The translations under genes and the position numbers were made by a program. A model generated the notes under the pieces. That model made no database searches and had not been told where the DNA came from. It was given only the letters and a program-made list of their open reading frames with translations. From the NCBI RefSeq assembly GCF_019219075.1, contig NZ_JAHUWJ010000002.1, forward strand, positions 186,001 to 250,000: a stretch of 64,000 nucleotides of DNA. The letters are read 5' to 3'. This DNA is from Chitinophaga sp. sic0106. Its GTDB lineage: Bacteria > Bacteroidota > Bacteroidia > Chitinophagales > Chitinophagaceae. Positions 56,565 to 64,000 of this stretch are shown in pieces (positions within the stretch are counted from its first letter, which is position 1; the number at the start of each line of letters is the position of its first letter).

Positions 56565-58663
56565 GAACCTATATGATCGGGCTTTTGCTGGGTATTGCCC
56601 ACCTCAGCGAAGCACAACGTATCAATCGCCATGAGGTGGTTACCCGCCATAATGTGCAGATACAACAGATAGACAGCCTGTCGTCGCTGTCGGTGGGCAA
56701 CGGAAAATTTGCTTTTACAGTGGATGCTACCGGCATGCAGTCTTTTCCCGCGCTATACGCTGGGGGCGTGCCTTTGGGTACGCAGTCGGAATGGGGATGG
56801 CACAGCTTTCCCAATACCAACCACTACCAATTTGAGGAAACATTAAGAAATTATGATTTACAGGGAAAGGAAAGGCCTTATTCCGTACAGATAAAATCGC
56901 CGGACCGCAACCGTGATGCCTGCGATTATTTCCGCATCAACCCGCATCGTTTGCAGCTGGGAAGTGTGGGCATGGAAATTACCCTGAAGGATAAAAGTCT
57001 GGCTACGGCTGCCGATATTAAACAGATCAGGCAGGAGCTGGATTTATATACCGGCATTATCACCAGTAAGTTTACTGTAGAAGGTGTGCCTGTGGAGGTG
57101 ACTACCAGTTGCCACCAGGATCGGGATATGGTGGGCTTCCAGGTGAAGTCGCCGCTGGTAGCCGGAAACCGGCTGCGTGTGCTCATACGCGTACCTGAGC
57201 CTGCAGGTGGCTGGAAAGACGGTGGAGATAACTTTAAAGGATATACGAAATTACGTACTTCGCTGAGCGGTAGTTCCATTGCCTGTGCGGCAGATACCAA
57301 CCAATGGTTTATTAGTGTGGGAGGCAGTGCTGCATTGGTAAAAGCGGGTTTGCATGCGTATGAAGTAAAGCCGGCCGGTGCAAAGGATTTGAATTTTACG
57401 GTGCAATATACTGCCAGTCGCGCAGCTAATTTTACGACTGCTGACCAGGTGGAGCGGAGCAGCATTGCAGGCTGGAAGCAATTTTGGGAAAGTGGTGCCG
57501 CGGTAGACTTTGCAGGCAGCACTGACCCGCGTGCAAAAGAAGTGGAGCGCAGGGTGGTGTTATCTGAATACCTTACCAAGCTGCAGTGTTCCGGTAATTT
57601 TCCACCGCAGGAAACCGGGCTAACCTACAACAGCTGGTATGGCAAGCCTCACCTGGAAATGCATTGGTGGCATGCCGTTCATTTTGCTTTATGGGGGCGT
57701 CCGGAGCTGATGGAGAAGAGTTTGGACTGGTACAGAACGGTATCAGTCAAGGCGGAGAAACTGGCGGACAGGCAGCACTACAGCGGCCTGCGCTGGCAGA
57801 AAATGGTGGACCACAGCGGTGATGAATCACCATCTTCCGTAGGTGCGTTCCTGTTATGGCAGCAACCGCATTTTATTTACATGACTGAGTTGCTGTACCA
57901 GAGTAAGCAACACTCCGCGGAGGTAATTAAGAAGTATGCGGACCTGGTGTATAAAACGGCGGAGTTCATGGCTGATTATGCCAGCTACGATTCCGTGAAG
58001 CACCGCTACAACCTGGGACCAGGGCTGATTCCTGCACAGGAATGTTTTGATCCTCTACAAACTTTTAATCCTACTTATGAACTCGCCTATTGGCATTGGG
58101 CATTGCAAACCGCACAACAGTGGCGGGAAAGAGCCGGCTTGCCACGTGTAGCCAAATGGGATGCCGTTTGTGCACAGCTGGCTCCATTGCCTGTGTTAAA
58201 TGGAGTGTATTTACCGGCAGAGAGTAACCCCGACGGTTACACGAACACCCGTTATCTCGGGGATCACCCGGCGGTGTTGGGTGCCTATGCCAGTATCCCT
58301 GGTAGTCCTGCCCTGGATACCGCTACTATGCGGCGTACCTTGGATTTGGTTTGGGATAAGTGGAGATGGGATGATACGTGGGGCTGGGATTTTCCGTTGA
58401 CTGCCATGGCGGCCACCAGGCTGCACCAGCCGGAAAGAGCGGTGCAGGCGCTGCTGAAGCCTATCCGTACCAATACCTACCTGGTAAACGGACATAACTT
58501 CCAGGATGAGCGACTCACCATTTACCTGCCTGGAAACGGGGGACTGCTCAGCGCCATCGCCATGATGTGCGCCGGTACGGCGGCGGACCCTACGCTTACA
58601 AACGGATTCCCTGACAACGGACAATGGAAAGTGAAATGCGAAGGATTTACAAAGATATTTTAA
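56561..58663 (+). CDS. Putative GH65-like (alpha/alpha)6-barrel glycoside hydrolase
   Basis: A 700-residue secreted protein (signal ends HLSEAQ). The N-terminal beta-sandwich (about 20-290) is followed by a six-hairpin barrel (about 310-700): NSWYGKPHLEMHWWHAVHF, LVDHSG-type and GLIPAQECFDP stretches are like those of GH65/GH95-clan enzymes, with Glu in PAQECF the best acid candidate. The family number cannot be set by eye, and the linkage attacked is unknown. Its start overlaps GH2 by four bases and its end overlaps the DUF4450 gene, so all three are translationally coupled. Confidence 0.7.
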   Translation: MRTYMIGLLLGIAHLSEAQRINRHEVVTRHNVQIQQIDSLSSLSVGNGKFAFTVDATGMQSFPALYAGGVPLGTQSEWGWHSFPNTNHYQFEETLRNYDLQGKERPYSVQIKSPDRNRDACDYFRINPHRLQLGSVGMEITLKDKSLATAADIKQIRQELDLYTGIITSKFTVEGVPVEVTTSCHQDRDMVGFQVKSPLVAGNRLRVLIRVPEPAGGWKDGGDNFKGYTKLRTSLSGSSIACAADTNQWFISVGGSAALVKAGLHAYEVKPAGAKDLNFTVQYTASRAANFTTADQVERSSIAGWKQFWESGAAVDFAGSTDPRAKEVERRVVLSEYLTKLQCSGNFPPQETGLTYNSWYGKPHLEMHWWHAVHFALWGRPELMEKSLDWYRTVSVKAEKLADRQHYSGLRWQKMVDHSGDESPSSVGAFLLWQQPHFIYMTELLYQSKQHSAEVIKKYADLVYKTAEFMADYASYDSVKHRYNLGPGLIPAQECFDPLQTFNPTYELAYWHWALQTAQQWRERAGLPRVAKWDAVCAQLAPLPVLNGVYLPAESNPDGYTNTRYLGDHPAVLGAYASIPGSPALDTATMRRTLDLVWDKWRWDDTWGWDFPLTAMAATRLHQPERAVQALLKPIRTNTYLVNGHNFQDERLTIYLPGNGGLLSAIAMMCAGTAADPTLTNGFPDNGQWKVKCEGFTKIF

Positions 58664-61600
58664 TAGCAGCAGGTTGCTGCCTGATCACCGCTACTGCGGC
58701 TGCACAACGCGAAATGCGTTACCAGCCGCAGGGAGGCGATTTCGTGATTCATAACGGTGCGCTGAAGTTTAATCGTGCGCTGTATGGTGGTAATAGCGGC
58801 TTCCGTGTGGAGGCCGGCGACAAGCCCCTGTTTGCCATGTACCTGCCCGGAATGGGCGGAAATCTGAAGTTTGCGGTCAAAAAAGGGAAAAATATCAAGT
58901 GGCTGAATGAGGCAGCGGATATCACTTCCCGGTATGGGCATGGTGCTATGCAGTACGTGATTTCCGATCCTGTTTTAGGCCCCGGCAAGCTTACGCTGAC
59001 GGTAATGGCCTTGTATGGCGCAGAGGGGCTGGTTGCCCGGTTTAATGCGCAGCAACTGCCCGCCGGTGTAACGCTCTATTGTGTATATGGTGGCGCCAGC
59101 GGAAAAAAGTTTAGTCGCGACGGTGATATTGGTGCGGATTCCCCCAACCTGTTTGATCTCCATGCGGCTAATTGCGCCGGCAATACTTATGAATTGCTGC
59201 CGGATCAGTTCAGGCTGAAGCTTGCTAACGGTAAGGCCATAGCCGGATCGTTCCCCAAAGGTACCACACTGGCTATTGGTGATGCTAACGGATTGCAACA
59301 AGCCGAACAGCTTCCAGCTGCCTTAACGGCGAGGGATACACGCGCCGCGATATTAGTCGGTCAGTTGCCGCTGACCAACGGGGTGACTGACATCTCCCTG
59401 AACACAGGTGAACAACCGGTGGCCTTATCCGGTTTGTTTGAACAAACGAAAGCAGCAGCCAGGAATATTGCGGACCGTATTAAAGTAAGTACACCGGACT
59501 CCTATATCAATAATTTGGGTAGCGCCCTCGCGCTGGCGGCAGACGCGATCTGGGAAAGTCCTACTTTTCTGCATGGGGCGGTGGCCTGGCGCATGCGGCT
59601 CAACGCATGGAGAGGCGCCTACGCTGGCGATGCCCTCGGCTGGCACGACCGCGCACGGGAACATTTTTCCAGCTATGCCAAAAGTCAGGTAACGGTACCG
59701 CCTACACTGGGAGTGGTGGCAGATACCAACCTGCACCTGGCCAGGCAACTGGAAAAAATCGGGACGGCGATGTTCAGCGACGGCTACATCTGCCGCAATC
59801 CGAATGGCGACATACGTGCGCACCACTACGATATGAACCTGGTGTTCATTGACCAGCTGCTGCGCCATTTCAACTGGACGGGCGACACCGCCTATGTGAA
59901 AGAAATGTGGCCGGTGATTACCCGTCACCTCGCGTGGGAAAAAAGAAATTTTGATGCCGATGGGGATGGGCTGTATGATGCCTACGCCTGCATATGGGCC
60001 AGTGATGCGTTACAGTACAATGCTGGTGGCGTTACCCATTCATCTGCCTATAATTATTTCTCGAATGCTACGGCTGCTAAGCTGGCCAAACTGATAGGAG
60101 AAGATCCTGCCCCTTATGCAAAAGAGGCGGAGCATATACTGGCAGCGATGCAGCAACAGCTGTGGATGCCGGATAAGGGCTGGTTTGCAGAGTATAAGGA
60201 TAAAATGGGCAAGCAACTATTGCATCCTAATGCCGGACTATGGACGATCTACCACGCGCTGGATTCCAAAGTGGCAGATCCTTTTCAGGCATACTCCTGC
60301 CTGCGTTATATAGACGAATATATTCCGCATATTGCTGTTGCTAAAGATATGTACCTGCTCAGTACTACTAACTGGCAACCCTATACGTGGTCGCTCAACA
60401 ACGTAGCGCTGGCCGAAAACCTGCATACTTCCCTTGCTTACTGGCAGGGTGGTAACCCGGAAAAGGCGTATCAGCTCTGGCGCAGTGCCCTGGTAGAAAG
60501 TATGTTCATGGGATCATCGCCGGGGAATTTTGAACAGCTGGCAAAGGAAGATGCGATCAGAGGGGAACTGTACAGAGACTTTGCGGACCCGGTAGCAATG
60601 GCTGCGCGTTCACTGGTGGAAGGGTTGTTTGGAATTCAGCCGGATGCGCTGAATGGTAAACTGCTGTTGAAACCAGGATTCCCGGCCGCATGGAATAATG
60701 CATCCATTCAAACACCGGATATAACGTTTACCTATGCGGGTAGATATGCACAGAGGAAATATGTTATCAAACCTTCCTTCAGAAAGGAATTACAGGTAAG
60801 CATGATCATTCCTGCCCCTGTGACTACCGGAATAAAAATAACTGTAAATGGTAAGCCTGTGAGTTATAAGCCAGTGGCAGATGCCATAGGTGGTGCTGCG
60901 ATGGAGATAACACTGCCGCTCGCGGCCAGTTATGAGGTGGTGGTAACTACCCCACCAAAGCATATCGCGCGCAAGCTGGAATTGGCAGGCCGCAAGCAGA
61001 TGCAGCTGGTGAGTTTTGATAAGTTCGAAGAAGATGGGTTCACCTGGTGGATGCCCGGAAGGAGCTTTCGTCCGGAGGAACCAGTCACTGCAAAGGCAGA
61101 TTATGGCACCAGCTATGAGAAAGTGGCATTGGAAAAATACTTCAACAGTAAAGTTACCGACATCTTCCAGCAACAGTATTTAAGTCCGCGTCCTGTGGTC
61201 CCTACCTTGCAGCTGCCAACGCAGGGAATAGGTAACTGGTGCTATCCATTGGCTACTGCTAATATCGATGACAGCGGACTGAGAGCCACAGCAGGCGCAG
61301 CTAATGAGGTGCACAATGCCGCTGGTGTTCCATTCCAAACGCCTGGAAATGTTTCAGAAAAAAATATCGTTTATACGTCCCTGTGGGACAACTATCCTGA
61401 TAGCGTAAACATCGCGCTCAGCGGCAAGGCGAAAGGCGCCTGGCTGCTCATGGCTGGTAGTACCAATGCGATGCAGAGTCGCCTTACCAATGGTTTTGTA
61501 AGGGTTGCCTATACGGACGGTTCCAGCGATACGCTACTGCTGCGCAATCCGCAGAACTGGTGGCCTATCGAACAGGATCTGCTCAATGATGGCAAAGCGT

Positions 61601-61833
61601 TTACCACCGACGCACCAGTGCCGGAAAGACTCTACCTGAGGCAGGGTGAGTTTTCGCAAGGGATGCAGCAGTATGCATCCATCAAAGGGTATTCTACCAG
61701 GGCGGTAGACGGTGGCGCAGCCACAGTTTTGCAAATGCGTTTGCAACCTGATAAAACACTGGCCACACTAAGTGTGCACACCCAGGCAAATGATGTAGTA
61801 ATCGGGCTCATGTCCCTCACCTTATGCAGGTAA
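58636..61833 (+). CDS. DUF4450 protein with six-hairpin glycosidase-like barrel
   Basis: About 1065 residues from ATG 58636 (ATG 58624 adds four); the signal ends TATAAAQ. The N-terminal domain starts MRYQPQGGDFVIHNGALKFN and contains GYMNGG-like GNSGFRVEAGDKP and FAMYLPGMGGNLKF, which identify DUF4450. A central helical barrel (about 285-680, AWRMRLNAWRGAYAGDALGW, FDADGDGLYDAYACIWASDA) looks like a GH, and a beta-rich end (about 690-1065) follows. No activity is established by sequence. It overlaps the gene before by 28 bases and is followed by GH43 after 11. Confidence 0.78.
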   Translation: MRRIYKDILIAAGCCLITATAAAQREMRYQPQGGDFVIHNGALKFNRALYGGNSGFRVEAGDKPLFAMYLPGMGGNLKFAVKKGKNIKWLNEAADITSRYGHGAMQYVISDPVLGPGKLTLTVMALYGAEGLVARFNAQQLPAGVTLYCVYGGASGKKFSRDGDIGADSPNLFDLHAANCAGNTYELLPDQFRLKLANGKAIAGSFPKGTTLAIGDANGLQQAEQLPAALTARDTRAAILVGQLPLTNGVTDISLNTGEQPVALSGLFEQTKAAARNIADRIKVSTPDSYINNLGSALALAADAIWESPTFLHGAVAWRMRLNAWRGAYAGDALGWHDRAREHFSSYAKSQVTVPPTLGVVADTNLHLARQLEKIGTAMFSDGYICRNPNGDIRAHHYDMNLVFIDQLLRHFNWTGDTAYVKEMWPVITRHLAWEKRNFDADGDGLYDAYACIWASDALQYNAGGVTHSSAYNYFSNATAAKLAKLIGEDPAPYAKEAEHILAAMQQQLWMPDKGWFAEYKDKMGKQLLHPNAGLWTIYHALDSKVADPFQAYSCLRYIDEYIPHIAVAKDMYLLSTTNWQPYTWSLNNVALAENLHTSLAYWQGGNPEKAYQLWRSALVESMFMGSSPGNFEQLAKEDAIRGELYRDFADPVAMAARSLVEGLFGIQPDALNGKLLLKPGFPAAWNNASIQTPDITFTYAGRYAQRKYVIKPSFRKELQVSMIIPAPVTTGIKITVNGKPVSYKPVADAIGGAAMEITLPLAASYEVVVTTPPKHIARKLELAGRKQMQLVSFDKFEEDGFTWWMPGRSFRPEEPVTAKADYGTSYEKVALEKYFNSKVTDIFQQQYLSPRPVVPTLQLPTQGIGNWCYPLATANIDDSGLRATAGAANEVHNAAGVPFQTPGNVSEKNIVYTSLWDNYPDSVNIALSGKAKGAWLLMAGSTNAMQSRLTNGFVRVAYTDGSSDTLLLRNPQNWWPIEQDLLNDGKAFTTDAPVPERLYLRQGEFSQGMQQYASIKGYSTRAVDGGAATVLQMRLQPDKTLATLSVHTQANDVVIGLMSLTLCR

Positions 61834-61844
61834 AATATTTTTTT

Positions 61845-62762
61845 ATGAAGAGATGGTTGTTGCTGCTTTTAACATTTGTAAGTATATCCGCAGTTGCGCA
61901 GGATTCCGTATACCTGTTCTGCTATTTTAAAGATAACGGAAAGGATGGATTGCACCTGGCGTATAGTCGGGACAGTTATAAATGGGTTGCCCTCAACGGG
62001 GATAGCTCCCTGCTGAAACCTACTGCCGGTAAAGATAAACTCATGCGGGACCCCTGCATCATCCAGGGGCCGGATAAATTATTCCATATGGTATGGACGG
62101 TGAGCTGGAATGAACGGACTATTGGTTACGCTTCCTCTCCGGACCTGATCCATTGGAGCGCACAGCAAACAGTGCCGGTAATGGAACATGAACCAACAGC
62201 CAAGAACTGCTGGGCGCCTGAAATTATGTATGATCCTGGAAGTAAAAAGTATATGATTTACTGGGCTACCACTATACCTGGTCGTTTCCAAGCGGGTGAC
62301 ACCAGCGGGGATGATAAGTATAATCACCGGCTGTATTATACGCTCACAAAGGATTTTAAGCAATATTCAAAAGCGGCGTTGCTGTACGATCCGGGATTTA
62401 ATTGTATTGATGCCACCATTCAACAGGATGGTCATCAGTGGGTGATGTTTTTTAAGGATGAAACCCGCTATCCGCCTGCTAAAAACCTTCGCGTAGCCTA
62501 CAGTAAAAAGCTCACCGGAGGATATGTAATGACAGGATCACCCATTACCGGCAATTACTGGGCGGAAGGACCCACCGCCTTGCATACCAGTAACGGCTGG
62601 CTGGTGTATTTTGATAAGTACCGCGACCATAAATACGGCCTCGTAAAAGTAACAGGAGAGGGCCGCCAGGACGAATCCGATAAATTACAGCTGCCTGCCG
62701 GCATCCGCCATGGATCTGTCTTTAAAGTAAGTAAAGCCATATTTGACCAACTTCCCCGGTAG
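61845..62762 (+). CDS. GH43-family beta-propeller glycosidase
   Basis: Start 61845 (MKRWLLLLLTFVSISAVAQ) is preferred over 61824, which overlaps DUF4450. The 305-residue enzyme is a five-bladed propeller. The three acidic residues are visible: Asp69 in MRDPCII (base), Asp189 in NCIDATI (pKa modulator) and Glu241 in WAEGPTAL (acid). CWAPEIMYD is also conserved. GH43 members act on arabinan, galactan or xylan; here arabinose or galactose side chains of pectin are most likely. No added binding domain is present. Confidence 0.87.
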   Translation: MKRWLLLLLTFVSISAVAQDSVYLFCYFKDNGKDGLHLAYSRDSYKWVALNGDSSLLKPTAGKDKLMRDPCIIQGPDKLFHMVWTVSWNERTIGYASSPDLIHWSAQQTVPVMEHEPTAKNCWAPEIMYDPGSKKYMIYWATTIPGRFQAGDTSGDDKYNHRLYYTLTKDFKQYSKAALLYDPGFNCIDATIQQDGHQWVMFFKDETRYPPAKNLRVAYSKKLTGGYVMTGSPITGNYWAEGPTALHTSNGWLVYFDKYRDHKYGLVKVTGEGRQDESDKLQLPAGIRHGSVFKVSKAIFDQLPR

Positions 62763-62830
62763 TTATACAGGTAGGCACAGGATAGTTTCACAAAATTGAA
62801 CTTGTATTTTGATCACCGATAATTACCGTT

Positions 62831-64000
62831 ATGATGAGATCCGCGTTACTGATACTTTGCTTATTTACCCTTTCCGTGCATGCGCAACAGTTAGACTGGG
62901 TGAAAAAGGTGGGTGCCGCCTCCGTTCCAAAAGGCACAACGGTATATTATGCCAATACTTATGGTGCGGTAAATGATACCGTTACCGTTAATACCAAAGC
63001 TATACAGAAAGCTATTGATGCCTGTGCCGCCAAAGGTGGTGGTATTGTGGCATTCAAGCCAGGTACCTATGTAACTGGCTCCATCTTTCTAAAAAATAAT
63101 GTTCGTTTACGTATAGACAAGGGTGTTACCCTGCTGGGCTCCCAGCGTTTTGAGGATTATCCCGAAATCGACACCCGTATTGCCGGCATCGAAATGAGAT
63201 GGCCTGCTGCGATGATCAACCTGCTGAAAGTGAAAAACGCTTCCCTGGAAGGTGAAGGCGTGATCAACGCCCGTGGCCGGTTTTGCTGGGATAAATACTG
63301 GAAAATGCGTAAGGAAGACTACGAACCAAAAGGACTTCGCTGGATTGTAGATTACGACAGTAAGCGCGTACGCACCGTGCTGGTACAGGAATCCGAGGAT
63401 GTCACCCTTTCCAAAGTAACCATCAAAAATGCCGGCTTCTGGACCGTTCACCTGCTGTATTCCACCCGCATCACTGTGGATGGTGTGGTCATCCGCAACA
63501 ACGAAGATGGTACCGGTCCCAGCACCGACGGTATCGATGTGGATTCCTCCACCTGGGTACTGGTGCAGAACTGCGACATCGACTGTAACGACGATGACTT
63601 CTGTTTAAAGGCAGGCCGTGATTATGATGGCCTCCGTGTAAACAGACCTACTGAATATGTAGTCATCCGTAAATGCATTGCCCGCAGGGGCGGCGGCTTG
63701 CTCACCCTCGGCAGCGAAACTTCCGGTGGCATCCGCCATGTACTCGCTACCGACCTGGAAGCAAAAGGTACCACCAACGGTTTTCATATCAAATCAGCTA
63801 CCACCCGTGGTGGTATTGTAGAAGATATCTATTTCACCAACATCACAATGGAGCATGTAACCACGGCCTTCCACTTCACCATGAACTGGAACCCCGCCTA
63901 CAGCTACTCCACCTTACCTGAAGGTTACAACCCGGATTCTATTCCTGTTCATTGGAAAACCATGCTGATGCAGGTAACACCCGATCGTGGTACGCCTCAT
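62831..64000 (+). CDS. GH28 polygalacturonase-family enzyme (3' end outside window)
   Basis: An open frame of 390 codons reaches the window edge with no stop. MMRSALLILCLFTLSVHAQ is a signal peptide. The right-handed beta-helix starts with NTKAIQKAIDACAAKGGG. Conserved sites: Asp233 in STDGIDVDSS, Asp254-256 in NDDDFCLKAG, GGGLLTLGSETSGG in place of the GHG motif, and FHIKS for the RIK site. The absence of His at the GHG position is seen in several Bacteroidota members with exo or rhamnogalacturonan activity. It would cleave the galacturonate-containing backbone. A 68-base gap before it may hold a promoter, but no clear element was found. Confidence 0.88.
   Translation, partial: MMRSALLILCLFTLSVHAQQLDWVKKVGAASVPKGTTVYYANTYGAVNDTVTVNTKAIQKAIDACAAKGGGIVAFKPGTYVTGSIFLKNNVRLRIDKGVTLLGSQRFEDYPEIDTRIAGIEMRWPAAMINLLKVKNASLEGEGVINARGRFCWDKYWKMRKEDYEPKGLRWIVDYDSKRVRTVLVQESEDVTLSKVTIKNAGFWTVHLLYSTRITVDGVVIRNNEDGTGPSTDGIDVDSSTWVLVQNCDIDCNDDDFCLKAGRDYDGLRVNRPTEYVVIRKCIARRGGGLLTLGSETSGGIRHVLATDLEAKGTTNGFHIKSATTRGGIVEDIYFTNITMEHVTTAFHFTMNWNPAYSYSTLPEGYNPDSIPVHWKTMLMQVTPDRGTPH

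Noticed and set aside
62763..62830. Promoter for GH28 from TATTTTG
   Set aside because: One base short of TAnnTTTG and no TTTG at proper distance; read-through from the GH43 gene is equally likely.

Overview
The window looks like chromosomal DNA of a plant-polysaccharide-degrading Bacteroidota, most likely Chitinophagaceae and plausibly Chitinophaga. The grounds are three SusC/SusD-type pairs, a FecR/ECF-sigma pair, a type IX secretion sorting domain, Bacteroidota-type promoter elements (TTTG / TAnnTTTG), little use of Shine-Dalgarno sites, and large secreted glycoside hydrolases with lipoprotein or Sec signals. Names rest on reading the sequence and on recognised family motifs; no database search was run. 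No tRNA, rRNA, CRISPR array, transposase or phage gene was seen.

Layout. (1) 1-2057: end of a small hypothetical gene, a YozG-like HTH/DUF2975 membrane-protein operon with a candidate self-operator, and a DUF892 ferritin-like gene ending in an unusual double hairpin. (2) 2256-13276: a secreted GH30 enzyme, then an ECF sigma / FecR anti-sigma pair and a signalling-type SusC (with STN domain), SusD, DUF4843 and PKD-like lipoproteins. This uptake locus carries no enzyme of its own except perhaps the GH30 before it. (3) 13356-19496: SusB-like GH97 (minus), a T9SS-exported PL6 lyase with two discoidin modules (plus), and an LpxR-like outer-membrane lipid A deacylase (minus). The PL6 gene is bracketed by a near-perfect 21-bp inverted repeat, and the divergent region before it holds two sets of tandem repeats.

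(4) 19808-26651: an L-arabinose module: GH51 arabinofuranosidase, araB-araD-araA, a small membrane protein, and a Nudix-fold regulator of the AraR type. The same palindrome (AATTGT-N7-ACAATT) lies before GH51 and immediately before araB, so it is the likely AraR operator. (5) 26665-34080: an L-rhamnose module: minus-strand operon rhaT, bifunctional aldolase/dehydrogenase, rhaM, rhaI and an FGGY kinase, with a divergent GntR-type regulator that appears to start at TTG. (6) 34081-64000: a pectin (probably rhamnogalacturonan-I) utilisation locus: CE12 acetylesterase, FAS1 lipoprotein, SusC/SusD, two more FAS1 lipoproteins, a second SusC/SusD, then GH106, GH2, a GH65-like enzyme, a DUF4450 protein, GH43 and a GH28 that runs off the end.

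Parts 4-6 form one logical chain: outer-membrane enzymes and SusCD pairs cut and import pectin side chains and backbone, releasing L-arabinose and L-rhamnose (also galactose and galacturonate); the arabinose and rhamnose operons then catabolise these sugars. The most unusual part is the set of three FAS1 (fasciclin) lipoproteins interleaved with the two SusCD pairs, two of them ending in carbohydrate-binding-like beta modules. They are candidates for an uncharacterised glycan-capture component.
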